Below, one piece after another: positions 27,131 to 35,651 of a stretch of DNA of 64,000 bases. The notes beneath the pieces are model-generated. The model ran no database searches and was not told the DNA's origin. It saw nothing but the letters and a program-made list of their open reading frames with translations. The DNA comes from Planctomycetes bacterium ADurb.Bin069. GTDB taxonomy: Bacteria > Planctomycetota > UBA8108 > UBA8890 > UBA8898. Positions within the stretch are counted from its first letter, which is position 1. Each line of letters begins with the position of its first letter. Position numbers and translations under genes: made by a program. The DNA lies in contig MWEK01000022.1 in the NCBI GenBank assembly GCA_002070955.1, positions 1 to 64,000 on the forward strand, read 5' to 3'.

Positions 27131-28837
27131 TCAGCCTACCGCAATGGTCTCGCGCACGACTTCCTCGATGGTGGTGACGCCGTCGAAGATGTGCAGGAGA
27201 CCGCTCTCGCGCAGGGTGCGCATGCCGTCCTCCTGCGCGGCCTTGCGGAGCGCGGAGGTGGAGGCGTGCGTCATGATCATTTCGCGCAGCCGGTCGGTCA
27301 TCACCATGAACTCGAAAAGACCGATGCGGCCCCGGTAGCCGGTGCCGTTGCACTCCTTGCAGCCCTTGCCGTAGAAAAACGTGCGCCCGATGACGTCGGA
27401 GCGGGTGAGCTCGAGCTCGAAGAGCTCCTCGTCGGTCGGTTCGTACTCGGTGCGGCAGGCGAGACAGATGCGGCGCACGAGTCGCTGGGCGATAATGGCC
27501 TCCAGCGTGGCCGTCAAAAGGAAGGGCTCCAAGCCCAGGTCGATGATACGGGTCACCGAGGACGGCGCGTCGTTGGTGTGCAGGGTGCTGAACACGATGT
27601 GCCCGGTGAGGGAGGATTCCACCGCGATCTGGGCGGTTTCCAGGTCGCGGATCTCGCCGACCAGGATGATGTCGGGGTCCTGGCGCAGGATGCTGCGCAG
27701 GCAGGCGGCGAAGGTCACGCCGATCTCCTCGTTGATCGGCACCTGGATGAGGCCGTCGATGTCGTACTCGACGGGGTCCTCGGTGGTGATCAGCTTCATG
27801 TCGACGGTGTTGAGCTCCTGGAGCGCCGAGTACAGCGTCGTGGTCTTGCCGGAGCCGGTCGGACCCGTCACCAGCACGATGCCGTCGGGCTTGCCGAGCA
27901 GCGCCCTGAAAGTCCGCAGTTCATCGGGCCGCAGGCCGATGCGCTCCAGATCCAACGCCACGTTCGCCCGGTCGAGCACGCGCAACACGACGCTCTCCCC
28001 GAACATGGTGGGTAGGGTCGAGACGCGCAAATCGACGGGACGGCCGGCGATGACCAGCTCGATGCGGCCGTCCTGAGGCAGGCGCGTCTCGGCGATGTCG
28101 AGGTTCGACATGACCTTGATGCGGCTGATGACGGCGCGCGCGAGTTGGAGCGGCGGCGGCATCATCTCGTACAGGACGCCGTCCACCCGGTAGCGGATCT
28201 TGAACTCCCGCTCGAAGGGCTCGAAGTGGATGTCCGAGCCGCGGTCCTTGATGGCCTGGAGCAGCACCATGTTGAGGAGTTTCACGACGGGCGTGGCGTT
28301 GGCGTCGCGCTCCAATTGGGCGATATCGCCGATGTCCTCGCGCTTGTCCTCGATGACGAAATCCTCGGCCTTGCCGAACATGTCCGCGATGGAGTCCGCC
28401 TTGCCGGCGTAGTAGCGGTCGATGGCCCGCGTGACGGCTTCGGGCTTGGAGATGACGGCCTTGACCTCCGCGGCCTCCTTGACGATGAACTTCAGGTCGT
28501 CGAGCACCTGGATGTTGAAGGGATCCAGCAGCGCCACCTTCAGGGTGGCGCCGTCGAACGTGACGGGCACGACGCCGTAGTTCTCGGCGAAATTGGCCGG
28601 CACCAGGTCGATGACTTCCTGGGCGATGTCGATCTGATCGAGATCCAGGGGCTCCATGCCGGCCTGGACGCCGAGGGCCACGTGCAGGTCGTCATTGGTC
28701 ACGGCGCCCTTCGCCAGGAGGATCGCGCCCAGCGTGCCGCCCTTCTCCTTCTGCTCTCGGAGCCCCTGCTGAATGTCGTACTCCGACAGAAGGTTCATTT
28801 CCTTGAGCACCTGGCCGAGCAGCTTTCTCTTTGCCAT
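27131..28837 (-). CDS. Type IV pilus / type II secretion assembly ATPase (PilB/GspE family), copy 2
   Basis: A 568-residue ATPase powering pilin or pseudopilin polymerisation. N-terminal MshEN-type region (LGQVLKEMNLLSEYDIQQGL, then GTLGAILLAKGAV) may bind cyclic di-GMP or link to the platform. The core has Walker A GPTGSGKTTTLYSAL, the Asp box ITTEDPVEYDIDG, Walker B ILRQDPDIILVGEIRD and a His box STLHTNDAPSSVTR. A four-Cys zinc motif (CLAC and CKEC) follows, as in GspE/PilB. It is 18 nt downstream of a paralogous ATPase gene. Confidence 0.94.
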   Translation of the reverse strand: MAKRKLLGQVLKEMNLLSEYDIQQGLREQKEKGGTLGAILLAKGAVTNDDLHVALGVQAGMEPLDLDQIDIAQEVIDLVPANFAENYGVVPVTFDGATLKVALLDPFNIQVLDDLKFIVKEAAEVKAVISKPEAVTRAIDRYYAGKADSIADMFGKAEDFVIEDKREDIGDIAQLERDANATPVVKLLNMVLLQAIKDRGSDIHFEPFEREFKIRYRVDGVLYEMMPPPLQLARAVISRIKVMSNLDIAETRLPQDGRIELVIAGRPVDLRVSTLPTMFGESVVLRVLDRANVALDLERIGLRPDELRTFRALLGKPDGIVLVTGPTGSGKTTTLYSALQELNTVDMKLITTEDPVEYDIDGLIQVPINEEIGVTFAACLRSILRQDPDIILVGEIRDLETAQIAVESSLTGHIVFSTLHTNDAPSSVTRIIDLGLEPFLLTATLEAIIAQRLVRRICLACRTEYEPTDEELFELELTRSDVIGRTFFYGKGCKECNGTGYRGRIGLFEFMVMTDRLREMIMTHASTSALRKAAQEDGMRTLRESGLLHIFDGVTTIEEVVRETIAVG

Positions 28838-28855
28838 GCGGCGCGCTCCTTGTGC

Positions 28856-30556
28856 TTAGGTCGTCGTCACGAACTCCGAAGAGTGCGTGACCCTCAGAAT
28901 CTCCTCGATGGTGGTCATGCCGTTGAGGATCTTGCGGACGCCGTCCTCCTGGAGCGTGACCATGCCTTCGCTGCGCGCCTTGGCGCGGATTTCCATGGTC
29001 GGGCGCTTGTGGAAGGTCATCTCCCGCAGGTCCGGCGACATCTCCATGAGCTCGAAGATGCCCTTGCGGCCGCGGTAGCCGGAGAAATTGCACTCGCCGC
29101 AGCCGACGGCGCGGTGGGGCGTGCCGCCCTCGGCCTGGTGCCGGGTGATGCCGATCTGCTTGAGCTCCACGTCGGTCAGCTCGCAGGGCTCGCGGCACTT
29201 CGGGCAGAGCATACGCACGAGGCGTTGCCCCATCACCGCCATGACGGCCGAAGCCACCAGGAAGGGCTTGACGCCGATGTCCACCAGGCGCGTGATGGCC
29301 GAGGGCGCATCGTTGGTGTGAAGCGTGGAGAACACCAGGTGGCCCGTGAGGGCCGCCTGGATGGCGATATCGGCCGTCTCGCGGTCGCGGATCTCGCCCA
29401 CGAGGATGATGTTCGGCGCCTGGCGCATCATGGCGCGCAGGATGCGCTGGAACGTCATCCCGATCTCGTGGCGGACCTCGGCCTGGTTGATGCCGGCGAT
29501 GCAGTACTCGACGGGGTTCTCCGCGGTGATGATCTTGACGTCGGGCCGGTTGAGCTTCTTGAGCGCGGCGTACAGCGTCGTCGTCTTGCCCGAGCCCGTG
29601 GGGCCGGTGACCAGGAAGATGCCCGTCGGCCGCTTGATGATGCGCTCGAACCGCATGAAGTCGGCCTCGTGAAACCCGAGGGATTCCAGATCGACGAGGG
29701 CCTTCTCCTTGTCGAGGATTCGCATCACCACGCTCTCGCCGTTCGTGGCGGGCAGGGCCGAGACGCGGAAGTCGATCTCGCGGCCGTGGATCTTCATCAT
29801 GATGCGGCCGTCCTGGGGGCGCCGCTTCTCGGCCATGTCCATGCGGGACATGATCTTGATGCGCGAAATGATGGGGCCCTGCAGCTTCTTGGGATAGGGC
29901 TCGCGCTCGATGCAGACGCCGTCGATGCGGACCCTGACGCGCACGCGGTCCGCCATGGGCTCGACGTGGATGTCGCTGGCGCGATCCTTGATCGCGGTGG
30001 AGATGAGATGCGTGACGAGCTTGATGATCGGCGCGTCGTTGGCATCCAGCGACTCCTCCTGGCCGGGGCCGCCCGCCTGGGCGTGGACCGCCTCGGCCTC
30101 GCCGATGACGCTGCTCAGATCGCCCGTCAGGCGGTAGTGGTGGTCCAGCGCCTCGTCGAGGGCCTGCGGCGTGGCCAGCGCGCAGCCGACCTCGCGGTTG
30201 AGGAGAAACCTCAGGTTGTCCTGGATGACGAAAAAGTCCGACGGATCGCAGATGGCGACGGTGAGCTGGCCGTCGCGGGCGGCGACGGGGACGATCCGGT
30301 GCTCGACCGCCACTTCCTTGGGGACCAGATCGACCAGCTCGGCCGGGATCGTCTTACCCGCCAAATTGGCGAAGGGAAGGTGGTAGTGCTTGGCGAGGGC
30401 GCGGTAGACCTGTTCCTCGTTGCACAGGCTGAGCTGCAGGCAGGCTTCGCCGAAACGGATGTTGTTGCTCTTGGCGAAATCAAGGACCTTGGTGATCTGG
30501 TCGGAGGAGATGACTCCCATGCGCACGAGGATTTGCCCGACACTCAGTCTTTCCAC
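28856..30556 (-). CDS. Type IV pilus / type II secretion assembly ATPase (PilB/GspE family), copy 1
   Basis: A 566-residue paralogue of the next gene. The N-terminus (RLSVGQILVRMGVISSDQITKVL) is an MshEN-like domain. The core shows GPTGSGKTTTLYAAL (Walker A), ITAENPVEYCIAG, MRQAPNIILVGEIRD (Walker B) and STLHTNDAPSAITR, with the zinc pairs CPKC and CGEC. The start is GTG at 30556, with AGGAGG 6 nt upstream; the frame stays open further upstream but falls in the mRNA leader. It has a strong promoter about 170 nt upstream and heads the ATPase-ATPase-platform operon. No pilin or prepilin peptidase gene is in the window. Confidence 0.92.
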   Translation of the reverse strand: MERLSVGQILVRMGVISSDQITKVLDFAKSNNIRFGEACLQLSLCNEEQVYRALAKHYHLPFANLAGKTIPAELVDLVPKEVAVEHRIVPVAARDGQLTVAICDPSDFFVIQDNLRFLLNREVGCALATPQALDEALDHHYRLTGDLSSVIGEAEAVHAQAGGPGQEESLDANDAPIIKLVTHLISTAIKDRASDIHVEPMADRVRVRVRIDGVCIEREPYPKKLQGPIISRIKIMSRMDMAEKRRPQDGRIMMKIHGREIDFRVSALPATNGESVVMRILDKEKALVDLESLGFHEADFMRFERIIKRPTGIFLVTGPTGSGKTTTLYAALKKLNRPDVKIITAENPVEYCIAGINQAEVRHEIGMTFQRILRAMMRQAPNIILVGEIRDRETADIAIQAALTGHLVFSTLHTNDAPSAITRLVDIGVKPFLVASAVMAVMGQRLVRMLCPKCREPCELTDVELKQIGITRHQAEGGTPHRAVGCGECNFSGYRGRKGIFELMEMSPDLREMTFHKRPTMEIRAKARSEGMVTLQEDGVRKILNGMTTIEEILRVTHSSEFVTTT

Positions 30557-30909
30557 GGAGATCCTCCTGGAGGCATAGTAAAAACATGACCGGCGGGCCT
30601 GAGCCGTGCACACCGGCACCGTGGCAGGTACCCATTTCTCCTTCGGATGCTGCGCACCAGGGCATGTCTCCGCGCGCACTGCGGTGCACAACAGGGCCGG
30701 GCGAGTCTTTTACTGCCTCAACTTGGGATGATAAAGGTTGCGCTCGGTTGCGTCAAGACTCTTTGCCGAGGCCGGCGAGAGGCGCGCGCCGGCAAGCTTC
30801 GTCGCGGGCGGAGGTTGCGGAAGCGCCGGTTGCCGCCGGAATATTACAGAAGCGACACGGGCTTCCCGATCGTTGTCGGCGGGCGTCGGGCGGGCGCGCG
30901 CCGTGGCCC
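30557..30909 (-). other. Gene-free region: long leader and promoter of the ATPase operon
   Basis: This 353-nt stretch holds the promoter at 30728-30756 and a leader of about 165 nt before the ATPase start. The leader is GC-rich with small inverted repeats, but I cannot match it to a known riboswitch, including the cyclic di-GMP type. From about 30760 to the end of lepB I see nothing recognisable. Confidence 0.5.
30728..30756 (-). promoter_or_regulatory. Sigma70 promoter for the pilus/secretion operon
   Basis: TTGACG, 17 nt and TATCAT on the minus strand; both boxes have one mismatch to consensus. Confidence 0.72.
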
Positions 30910-31542
30910 TCATTCGCCGGCGTCTTCCGGCGGGGCGCCCGGGTGCCCGCCCAAGGGCCACCAGCGGAACAGGACCTTGCCCTTCAGGAGTTCGGCGGGA
31001 ATGGAGCCGAAATCTCGGCTGTCCTGGCTGTTGGCGCGGTTGTCGCCGAGGACGAAGAAGGCGTCTTTCGGGACCGTCCAGTTGCGGCTGCGCGCTCGGC
31101 CTTCCCGCCGAGCGGGGCTGAGGGACTCGACCATGACGCCGTTGACGTACAGATCGCCGCGCGCGCCGATGTGCACCTTGTCGCCGGCGACGCCCGCCAC
31201 GCGCTTGACGAGATCGCGGTCGGGGTGTCCCGGATGCGCGAAGATCACGATGTCGCCCCGGGCGATGGGGAGGAGCGACGGAGCCAGCTTGAGGAGCAGC
31301 ACCTTGTCGCCGTCGTGGTAGGTGGGCAGCATGGACCGGCCGCGGATCTCGTAGGCCTGGGCCACGTAGAGCCGCAGAACGAGGGCAATGGCCACCGCCG
31401 CCAAGCAGAGGAGCGCTAGGGCGGCCAGCTCCTTTCGCAGCGACGACGGCTTGGGCGCCGCGGCGGGCGGGTCCGGCGTGTCCGACCGGCCTTCGTCTGA
31501 GCGTTCCTCGCTGGACTCCGGAATAGGATCCATGCGGGCCAT
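30910..31542 (-). CDS. lepB: Signal peptidase I
   Basis: A 210-residue membrane protease that removes signal peptides. After a charged/Pro-rich cytosolic start there is one membrane helix (ELAALALLCLAAVAIALVL). The catalytic Ser is in EIRGRSMLPTYHDGD, the catalytic Lys in DLVKRVAGVAGDKV, and the box E region is FFVLGDNRANSQDSRDFG. The start at 31542 is preceded by GGGG at 6 nt; ATG at 31533 is an alternative. It lies 82 nt downstream of nadC on the same strand. Confidence 0.93.
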   Translation of the reverse strand: MARMDPIPESSEERSDEGRSDTPDPPAAAPKPSSLRKELAALALLCLAAVAIALVLRLYVAQAYEIRGRSMLPTYHDGDKVLLLKLAPSLLPIARGDIVIFAHPGHPDRDLVKRVAGVAGDKVHIGARGDLYVNGVMVESLSPARREGRARSRNWTVPKDAFFVLGDNRANSQDSRDFGSIPAELLKGKVLFRWWPLGGHPGAPPEDAGE

Positions 31543-31624
31543 TCTAAACCCCGGCGGCGGAGATTCAAAGCGCGGCGCGCGCAAGCGCGAGGAGGGGAAG
31601 GGGTTAGGGGGAGCCGGTTCCGAT

Positions 31625-32536
31625 TCAAAGTCCGCGGCCCGTCGCGCCCGCCGGCGCGACTTCCAGGGCGAAATCGCACCAGACCGCGGCGTGGGTGAGG
31701 GCGCCGACCGACACGCGGTCGGCGCCGAGCCCGGCAAGTTCCGGCGCCCGCGCCAACGTGACGCCGCCCGAGATCTCGATTCGGACCCGGCGCGCGCCGC
31801 GCGTGTCCAGCCAGGCGAGCGCGGCGCGCATGGCGTCCGTGGTCCAATTGTCGAGCATGACGATGTCGGCGCCCGCGAGCACCGCGGCCCGGAAGTCGTC
31901 CTCGTTCTCCACCTCGATCTCGATTGCGAGGCCCGGCGCCGCCGCGCGCATGGCCGCGACGAGTTCGTGGAGCGGCCGCGCGCCGCCGGCCGCCGCCAGC
32001 GCGGCCAGGTGGTTGTCCTTGACGAGGAACTGATCGTCGAGGCCCAGGCGGTGGTTGCGCCCGCCGCCGGCCCTGACCGCATACTTCTCCAGGCGCCGCC
32101 AGCCGGGCGTCGTCTTCCTGGTGTCGAAAACGGGCGTCGGGTGGAGCGCCCGCGCATACCGGCGCGTCAGGGTGGCAATGCCCGACAACCTGCCGAGGAA
32201 ATTCAGGAGCACGCGCTCGCAGCGGAGGACCGCGCGCGCGGAGCCCGCGAGGTCGGCTACGGCGCCGTTGGGGGCGACCTCGTCGCCGTCGCGGCAGCGG
32301 GCGGCGAACGCGGCGCCGCAGCGCGCGGCGACTTCGGCGGCGGCGGGCAGACCCGCCAGGATGCACCCGCCGCGCGCGACGATCGTCCCGGCCAGGGCGA
32401 GGCCGGCGGGAATCAGCGCGGCGCTCGTCCGATCGGGACCGTCCTCGGCGAGGGCTCGGTCGACAAGGAGCGCGAGCTCCTCGCGCTCGGGCCCGGAGAA
32501 CTCCGGCTCGGAAGGAGGCGGCGCGGGCTTCGTCAT
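31625..32536 (-). CDS. nadC: Nicotinate-nucleotide pyrophosphorylase (quinolinate phosphoribosyltransferase)
   Basis: Converts quinolinate and PRPP to nicotinate mononucleotide in NAD synthesis. A 303-residue protein with the substrate-binding RKTTPGWR, KYAVRAGGGRNHRLGL, LVKDNH, EIEVEN and MLDNWT strands and a late ISGGVTL loop. The ATG at 32536 lies 7 nt after a TACAAT box and has no ribosome-binding site, so the mRNA is probably leaderless. It is divergent from the UDP-sugar pyrophosphorylase-like gene. Confidence 0.94.
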   Translation of the reverse strand: MTKPAPPPSEPEFSGPEREELALLVDRALAEDGPDRTSAALIPAGLALAGTIVARGGCILAGLPAAAEVAARCGAAFAARCRDGDEVAPNGAVADLAGSARAVLRCERVLLNFLGRLSGIATLTRRYARALHPTPVFDTRKTTPGWRRLEKYAVRAGGGRNHRLGLDDQFLVKDNHLAALAAAGGARPLHELVAAMRAAAPGLAIEIEVENEDDFRAAVLAGADIVMLDNWTTDAMRAALAWLDTRGARRVRIEISGGVTLARAPELAGLGADRVSVGALTHAAVWCDFALEVAPAGATGRGL

Positions 32537-32543
32537 GGAGCCG

Positions 32544-32572
32544 ATTGTAGCCGCCGCGCCCGCCGCGCGCCA
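32544..32572 (-). promoter_or_regulatory. Candidate leaderless promoter of nadC (TGGCGC type)
   Basis: TGGCGC, 17 nt and TACAAT on the minus strand, with the ATG 7 nt after the -10 box. The same -35 hexamer and spacer occur before priA and before the lipoprotein gene at 46517. Confidence 0.5.
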
Positions 32573-32590
32573 TTGACGCCCTTCGGCTGC

Positions 32591-32619
32591 TTGACACCCG
32601 CGGGGGCCAAACCTACAAT
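32591..32619 (+). promoter_or_regulatory. Near-consensus sigma70 promoter
   Basis: TTGACA, 17 nt and TACAAT; predicted start near 32626, about 100 nt before the UDP-sugar pyrophosphorylase-like gene and 4 nt before a small ORF. Confidence 0.82.
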
Positions 32620-32629
32620 GAAGCCCTTC

Positions 32630-32734
32630 ATGCGCTTGTTGCCGGAAGGCGTGTCCCGGAAGCCGCGGCGCCGCCGCGCCCGCTCCGGCCGCGTGCCTTC
32701 GGCGGGGGTTCGAGGCACGGTTCCCGATGATTAA
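32630..32734 (+). CDS. Putative 34-residue Arg-rich upstream ORF (leader peptide?)
   Basis: An ATG about 4 nt after the predicted transcription start opens 34 codons with an Arg-rich stretch (RKPRRRRARSGR). Its TAA overlaps the start of the next gene (ATG at 32727, TAA ending 32734), the arrangement expected for translational coupling. The next gene has no good ribosome site of its own. The peptide has no recognised relatives. It could equally be a chance open frame in GC-rich DNA. Confidence 0.35.
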   Translation: MRLLPEGVSRKPRRRRARSGRVPSAGVRGTVPDD

Positions 32735-34151
32735 GGTCGCCACCGAAGCGGCCCAGGTCCTGATCGCGAAGGCCTACGAGGCCGACCAGGGACATGTTCT
32801 GGCGCGGTGGGACGAGCTGGACGCCGGCGCCCAGGGCAAGCTCCTCGCGACGCTCAAGGAGATCGACTTCCAGCAGCTCCAGCACCTCATTGCGCGCTGC
32901 GTGAAGGGGTCGTCGGGCCGGAAGATGGGTATCGCCAGGCCCGAACCGGTCGAACCTCTGAGCCCGCCCCGGGATGACGGGGAGCGGGCGGCGCTCCGGA
33001 GTATAGGCCAGCAGGCCTTGAGCCGCGGCGAAATCGCGGTCGTCATGGCCGCGGGCATGCGCGGGAGCCGCATCGGATTGGCGGGGCCGGAAGGCCTGTG
33101 CCCGGTGGGCCCGATCTCGCAGAAACCGCTCTACCAGCTTCACGCCGAGCAGGTCGCGGCCATCAACCGGCGTTTTCGCACCGAGACGCCGTTCTTCGTC
33201 ATGACCAGCGCCGAGACCGATGAGGCCACCCAGGAGTTCTTCAAGGCCAATCACTTCTTCACGCTCCCTCCGCGCAGCGTGACGTTTCTGCGCCAGCCGC
33301 GCCTACCCTTGGTCGACCGCCGGGGCAAGATCGTCATGACGAGCGGGTCGGAAATCGCCATGGCCCCGAACGGCCACGGCGGCGCGTTCCTGCTCCTCAC
33401 AGCGGAGGAGCAACTGGAACGTCTGCGCGCCCGGGGCGTCAAGCACGTTTTCTACCACCAGGTCAACAACCCCTTCGTGCACATCGCCGATCCGCTGTTC
33501 GTCGGACAGCATTTGTGGAGCGACGGCGAGGTGTCGGCGCGCTGCGTGCGCAAGGAGGAGCCCGACGAGCGCGTGGGCGTGTTCGTGCGCCGGGGCGGGC
33601 AGATCGCCGTCATCGAGTATTCGGAGCTTTCCGACGCCATGCGCCAGGCCCGTCGGGAGGACGGGGAGGGCCTCCGGTTCAACCAGGGAAACATCGCCGT
33701 CCACCTGCTGTCCCTGGAGTTCTTGGAGCGCGCCGCCCGCGAGGATCTTGCGCCGCCGTACCACCTCGCGAAGGAACGCGTGCCGTACCTGGATCGCAAG
33801 GGCCGGCGCGTGCAGCCGGCGGTGTCGAACTGCGTGCGCTTCGAGTGCGACATCTTCGACGTTTTTCCCCTGGCCAAAAAGGTATCCTTGTTCGAGGCTG
33901 ACCGAGCCGAGGAGTTCTACCCCGTGAACACGCCGCGCGGGCCGTGCTCACCCGAGGAGGTCCAGCGCGCCATGTCGGAGCGCTACGCCGCGTGGCTGGC
34001 GCGGGCGGGCGCGGCGATCCCGCGGGAAGACGGCGGCGCGCCCCGCGGGATCTACGAGATCAGCCCGCTTTTCGCGCGGGATGCGGAGGAGCTCGAGGAG
34101 AAGCTTGATGCGGCCGCGTTCGTGCCTGGCGATTCTCTGTATCTTGAGTAG
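32727..34151 (+). CDS. UDP-sugar pyrophosphorylase-like protein (UDPGP/UAP family)
   Basis: A 474-residue protein of the UDP-glucose/UDP-GlcNAc pyrophosphorylase family. The nucleotide loop reads VVMAAGMRGSRIGLAGPEG, then QKPLYQLHAEQV, FFVMTSAETDEAT, NGHGGAFLLL (GxGG-type loop), FYHQVNNPFVHIADP and FECDIFDVFPLAKK, in the same order as in UAP1. In the family the loop ends G-P-K-G; here the Lys is replaced by Glu, so activity or specificity may differ. The likely product is a UDP-sugar for envelope polymers. It is followed by a TPR gene that overlaps its 3' end by 44 bases. Confidence 0.82.
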   Translation: MIKVATEAAQVLIAKAYEADQGHVLARWDELDAGAQGKLLATLKEIDFQQLQHLIARCVKGSSGRKMGIARPEPVEPLSPPRDDGERAALRSIGQQALSRGEIAVVMAAGMRGSRIGLAGPEGLCPVGPISQKPLYQLHAEQVAAINRRFRTETPFFVMTSAETDEATQEFFKANHFFTLPPRSVTFLRQPRLPLVDRRGKIVMTSGSEIAMAPNGHGGAFLLLTAEEQLERLRARGVKHVFYHQVNNPFVHIADPLFVGQHLWSDGEVSARCVRKEEPDERVGVFVRRGGQIAVIEYSELSDAMRQARREDGEGLRFNQGNIAVHLLSLEFLERAAREDLAPPYHLAKERVPYLDRKGRRVQPAVSNCVRFECDIFDVFPLAKKVSLFEADRAEEFYPVNTPRGPCSPEEVQRAMSERYAAWLARAGAAIPREDGGAPRGIYEISPLFARDAEELEEKLDAAAFVPGDSLYLE

Positions 34152-35646
34152 CGCCGCCGCTCCGGCGGAGACCGCCGGGACCCGCGCGGCCGTCCTCATC
34201 GACATGCTCGCGGACGAGCGCACGGTCGTCCGAGAGATCGCCGAGAGCCGCATCGCCGCCCTGGGGACGAGCGCCGCTCCTGAGCTGGCGGCCGCGCTGG
34301 AGACCATGGACGACCGCGACGCGCAGGCGCGTTTGGAGGGGGCCTTCAGGCGCGTCGCTCTCCCGTTCCTTCAGGCTTGGCGCCTGTCCGTCACCGAAGC
34401 GGCCCCGGCCGGCCCGCCTCCGCGCGACGCGCCGGCGGCCCGAGACCCGGAGGCGGAGCTGCTCGCTTTGGGAGCCCCGGCATGGCCGCTCCTGCACCGG
34501 ACCGCGCGCTGCGGGAGCCGGGTCGTCGCGAAGGCGGCTGAAGGTCTGCTCGTCGAGGCGGCGGAGCGCTTCGTCGCGCCGCCCGACGAGCGAGCTTTCG
34601 AGCGCCTGCGGTACTTTCTCTCTCCACTGCTTGCGCGCCGGGCTGATGCCGCCGCCGGCGCGCTCCTCCGGGAACACCTCTCCCGGACGCTGGCTGATGC
34701 CCGCGCGGGCACGGCGAAGGTGCGCGCGCGGGCCGAGGAGGAGCTTTGCTTCCTGGGGAAGTCCGCGGAGGAGTTTCTGGCGGATTCCGCCCGCGCGCCG
34801 GACTTCGGCGCCGCCGAGCGCGACGCGCTGCTCCGCAGCGTCAAATGGTGCCTGTTCCCCGATCTGAGAACCAGGACGGGCATGAGCATGGACGGTTGGG
34901 AGCGGCTCTCCTGGCGCGAGCGGCAGGAGCGTGTGCCCCTCTGGAAGCGCATCGCGGGAGAAGATGCAGTGCCCCTGCTCATGCGAGTCATGGCGGAGGA
35001 GCCCGAGGGCGTCGTCAGGCTGAGCGCCGCCTTCGCCTTGATCGAGATCGGCGCCCTCGACGGCGCGGGGGCGCCGGGCTGCGTGCCGCCGCCCGCGGCG
35101 CAGCGCGTGTTGCTGCTCAAGGCTTGGGATCTGCGGCGGAAGGCCGAGTTCGGCCATGCGCTCGATCTGCTCGAGGCGCTCGTGCGCGCCCTGCCCGAGG
35201 ACCGCGAGGTGCGCGTTGAGTTCGGGATTACGCTCCGGCAAGCGAAGCGCTTCGATTCCGCATTGCGCGAATTCCGCGCGGCGCTGGGGCTTCCCGGCGC
35301 CCGGCCGAAGGAGGCCGTCGTGGGCTACCAGCTCGCGCTCACGCTGCTGCAGGCCGGCCGCTACGAGGAGGCGGCCGCCGAATTCAAGCGCTACATCGAC
35401 CTGGCGGGCGGCGACACGGCCCTGGCGCGGGCCCTCTGGTACGATCTGGCGTGCGCGTACGCGCTGGCGGGCCGATCAGGGGAGGCGATCGACGCGCTGC
35501 TGGCGGCGATCGCGCGCGGCTTCCGGGATCGCGAGCACCTGGCGACGGGCGATCCGGACCTGGAGAGCCTGCGGCGGCTGCCGGAGTTCCAGCGGGTCAT
35601 CGACGCCCTGGACCGCGCCGCCGCGGCGGACGGCGTCGCGCAGTAG
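34108..35646 (+). CDS. Secreted HEAT/TPR-repeat protein
   Basis: A 512-residue protein with a clear signal peptide (about 22 residues, SCLAILCILSSAAAPAE). The first half contains HEAT-like helices (for example LADERTVVREIAESRIAAL and LMRVMAEEPEGVVRLSAAF); the second half has TPR units (FDSALREFRAALGLPG, YEEAAAEFKRYIDLAGGD). GAGGAG precedes the ATG at 34108, inside the end of the preceding gene, so translation is probably coupled. A periplasmic scaffold role is an inference. Confidence 0.82.
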   Translation: MRPRSCLAILCILSSAAAPAETAGTRAAVLIDMLADERTVVREIAESRIAALGTSAAPELAAALETMDDRDAQARLEGAFRRVALPFLQAWRLSVTEAAPAGPPPRDAPAARDPEAELLALGAPAWPLLHRTARCGSRVVAKAAEGLLVEAAERFVAPPDERAFERLRYFLSPLLARRADAAAGALLREHLSRTLADARAGTAKVRARAEEELCFLGKSAEEFLADSARAPDFGAAERDALLRSVKWCLFPDLRTRTGMSMDGWERLSWRERQERVPLWKRIAGEDAVPLLMRVMAEEPEGVVRLSAAFALIEIGALDGAGAPGCVPPPAAQRVLLLKAWDLRRKAEFGHALDLLEALVRALPEDREVRVEFGITLRQAKRFDSALREFRAALGLPGARPKEAVVGYQLALTLLQAGRYEEAAAEFKRYIDLAGGDTALARALWYDLACAYALAGRSGEAIDALLAAIARGFRDREHLATGDPDLESLRRLPEFQRVIDALDRAAAADGVAQ

Positions 35647-35651
35647 CCCGG

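Noticed and set aside
30557..30720. Cyclic di-GMP riboswitch in the leader of the pilus/secretion operon
   Set aside because: An attractive position, but the conserved riboswitch blocks are not present.
32544..32572. Sigma54 promoter suggested by the TGGCGC hexamer
   Set aside because: A sigma54 site would need a GC-containing box about 5 nt after it; instead each TGGCGC is followed at 17 nt by a sigma70-like TAnnnT box.
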